NCBI GenBank assembly: GCA_029856425.1
Contig: JAHQWZ010000152.1
Span: forward strand, 1-5,353
Source of the DNA: Candidatus Thorarchaeota archaeon
GTDB taxonomy: Archaea > Asgardarchaeota > Thorarchaeia > Thorarchaeales > Thorarchaeaceae
Length of the DNA stretch: 5,353 nucleotides
Direction of reading: 5' to 3'
Made by a program: the position numbers and the translations under genes. Shown one piece after another: positions 4,717-5,353 of this stretch. Position 1 is the stretch's first letter. Every line of letters begins with the position of its first letter. The notes below the pieces were generated by a model that did not search any database, was not told where the DNA came from, and was given only the letters and a program-made list of their open reading frames with translations.

Positions 4717-5353
4717 ATGATTCAGAAAGAACGAATAACACATCTGAATTCCAATACAATCCAAAGCGGAAAATATGTTCTTTACTGGATGCAGGCATCT
4801 CAGAGATCAGACTACAATCATGCTCTGGAGTATGCAGTCCATATGGCAAATCGATATGAATTACCGTTGGTTGCATATTTCGGACTAATCACTGACTATC
4901 CGGAAGCAACCGAGAGGAGCTATCTCTTCCTTCTAGAGGGTCTTGTCAATGTGGATGCAGACCTACAAGAACAGAATATTCCATTTGTTCTACGCCAAGA
5001 GAATCCAAGTATAGGTGTCAGAGAACTAGCCAGTGACTGTGCTCTTATGATTGTGGATGGTGGTTATCAACGTCTCCAAAGAGATTGGCGTAACAAGGTA
5101 TCGGAATCGGTTGGATGTCCTGTAATTCAAGTCGAGTCCAATGTGGTGGTTCCGGTTGAAACAGCCTCTCCCAAAGAGGAATACTCAGCAGGAACATTTC
5201 GGCCAAAAATCAATAGAGAACTAGATAGATTCCTAGAACCTGTTAGGAAGACTGAAGTATCATTTTCATTCAAAGGAAGTATTCCCTCAATCCAGACTAG
5301 AAACCCCAAAAAAGTCCTGGATGAGATTGAGATTGACAGATCTGTGCAGAGTG
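4717..5353 (+). CDS. phr: Class II CPD photolyase, N-terminal part (cut by window end)
   Basis: This enzyme uses light and FADH- to split cyclobutane pyrimidine dimers in DNA. The 212 visible residues match the N-terminal Rossmann-like antenna domain of class II photolyases. They include YVLYWMQASQRSDYNHAL (20-37), LPLVAYF (49-55), the YPEATERSYLFLLEGL stretch (61-76), IVDGGYQRLQRDWR (112-125), CPVIQVESNVVVPVE (134-148) and the SPKEEYSAGTFRPKI segment (151-165), where the linker to the FAD domain begins. Family members run about 440-480 residues, so somewhat less than half is present. The catalytic FAD domain and its Trp electron-transfer residues lie beyond the window. The frame stays open to the last base. 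The ATG has no ribosome binding site but has a TATA-like box about 29 bases upstream, suggesting leaderless translation. The gene diverges from the thioredoxin-fold gene across a short spacer with a central palindrome. In archaeal relatives the antenna pigment is a deazaflavin, but that cannot be checked here. Confidence 0.93.
   Translation, partial: MIQKERITHLNSNTIQSGKYVLYWMQASQRSDYNHALEYAVHMANRYELPLVAYFGLITDYPEATERSYLFLLEGLVNVDADLQEQNIPFVLRQENPSIGVRELASDCALMIVDGGYQRLQRDWRNKVSESVGCPVIQVESNVVVPVETASPKEEYSAGTFRPKINRELDRFLEPVRKTEVSFSFKGSIPSIQTRNPKKVLDEIEIDRSVQS

Overview
The window looks archaeal, most plausibly from an Asgard lineage such as Thorarchaeota. That is an inference from its gene style, from AT-rich TATA-like boxes about 26 bases upstream of several starts (some leaderless), and from a partial cysteine-motif gene of archaeal type. 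There is no rRNA marker to settle it. The window holds seven genes or gene parts that I trust to varying degrees, plus one doubtful small ORF. I see no tRNA, rRNA, CRISPR array or insertion sequence.

Layout, left to right. (1) The first 62 bases, minus strand, are the start of a small gene whose Asn-Pro-Glu-Asn and Cys-x3-Phe-Cys-Gly-Pro pattern resembles DUF2769-type proteins. (2) Diverging from it, positions 188-1078 encode an unrecognised membrane protein built from four copies of a two-helix hairpin. Each copy carries the same Trp/aromatic/Ala...Asn motif. (3) A hairpin lies between this gene and the next, convergent pair. (4) On the minus strand, a CcdA-type thiol-electron transporter (2302-1601) is followed after 13 bases by a stand-alone PAS sensor (1587-1147), a likely redox operon. 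A possible 45-codon ORF precedes it. (5) A 328-base spacer holds divergent promoters, a palindrome on the presumed ccdA TATA box, and paired direct repeats. (6) Positions 2631-4157 encode a YbjT-like atypical SDR fused to DUF2867. Its 3' end overlaps by 14 bases the convergent gene 4620-4144, a cysteine-free thioredoxin-fold protein. (7) Diverging from that gene, across an 87-base spacer (if its upstream GTG is used) with a centred palindrome, is a class II CPD photolyase cut off by the window end.

Taken together, the genes lean towards redox and light or DNA-damage stress: disulfide electron transfer, a small-ligand or redox sensor, an NAD(P)-binding SDR, a thioredoxin-fold protein and a photolyase. 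Only ccdA-PAS looks like a true operon; the rest are single genes in divergent or convergent arrangement. The least explained item is the four-repeat membrane protein.
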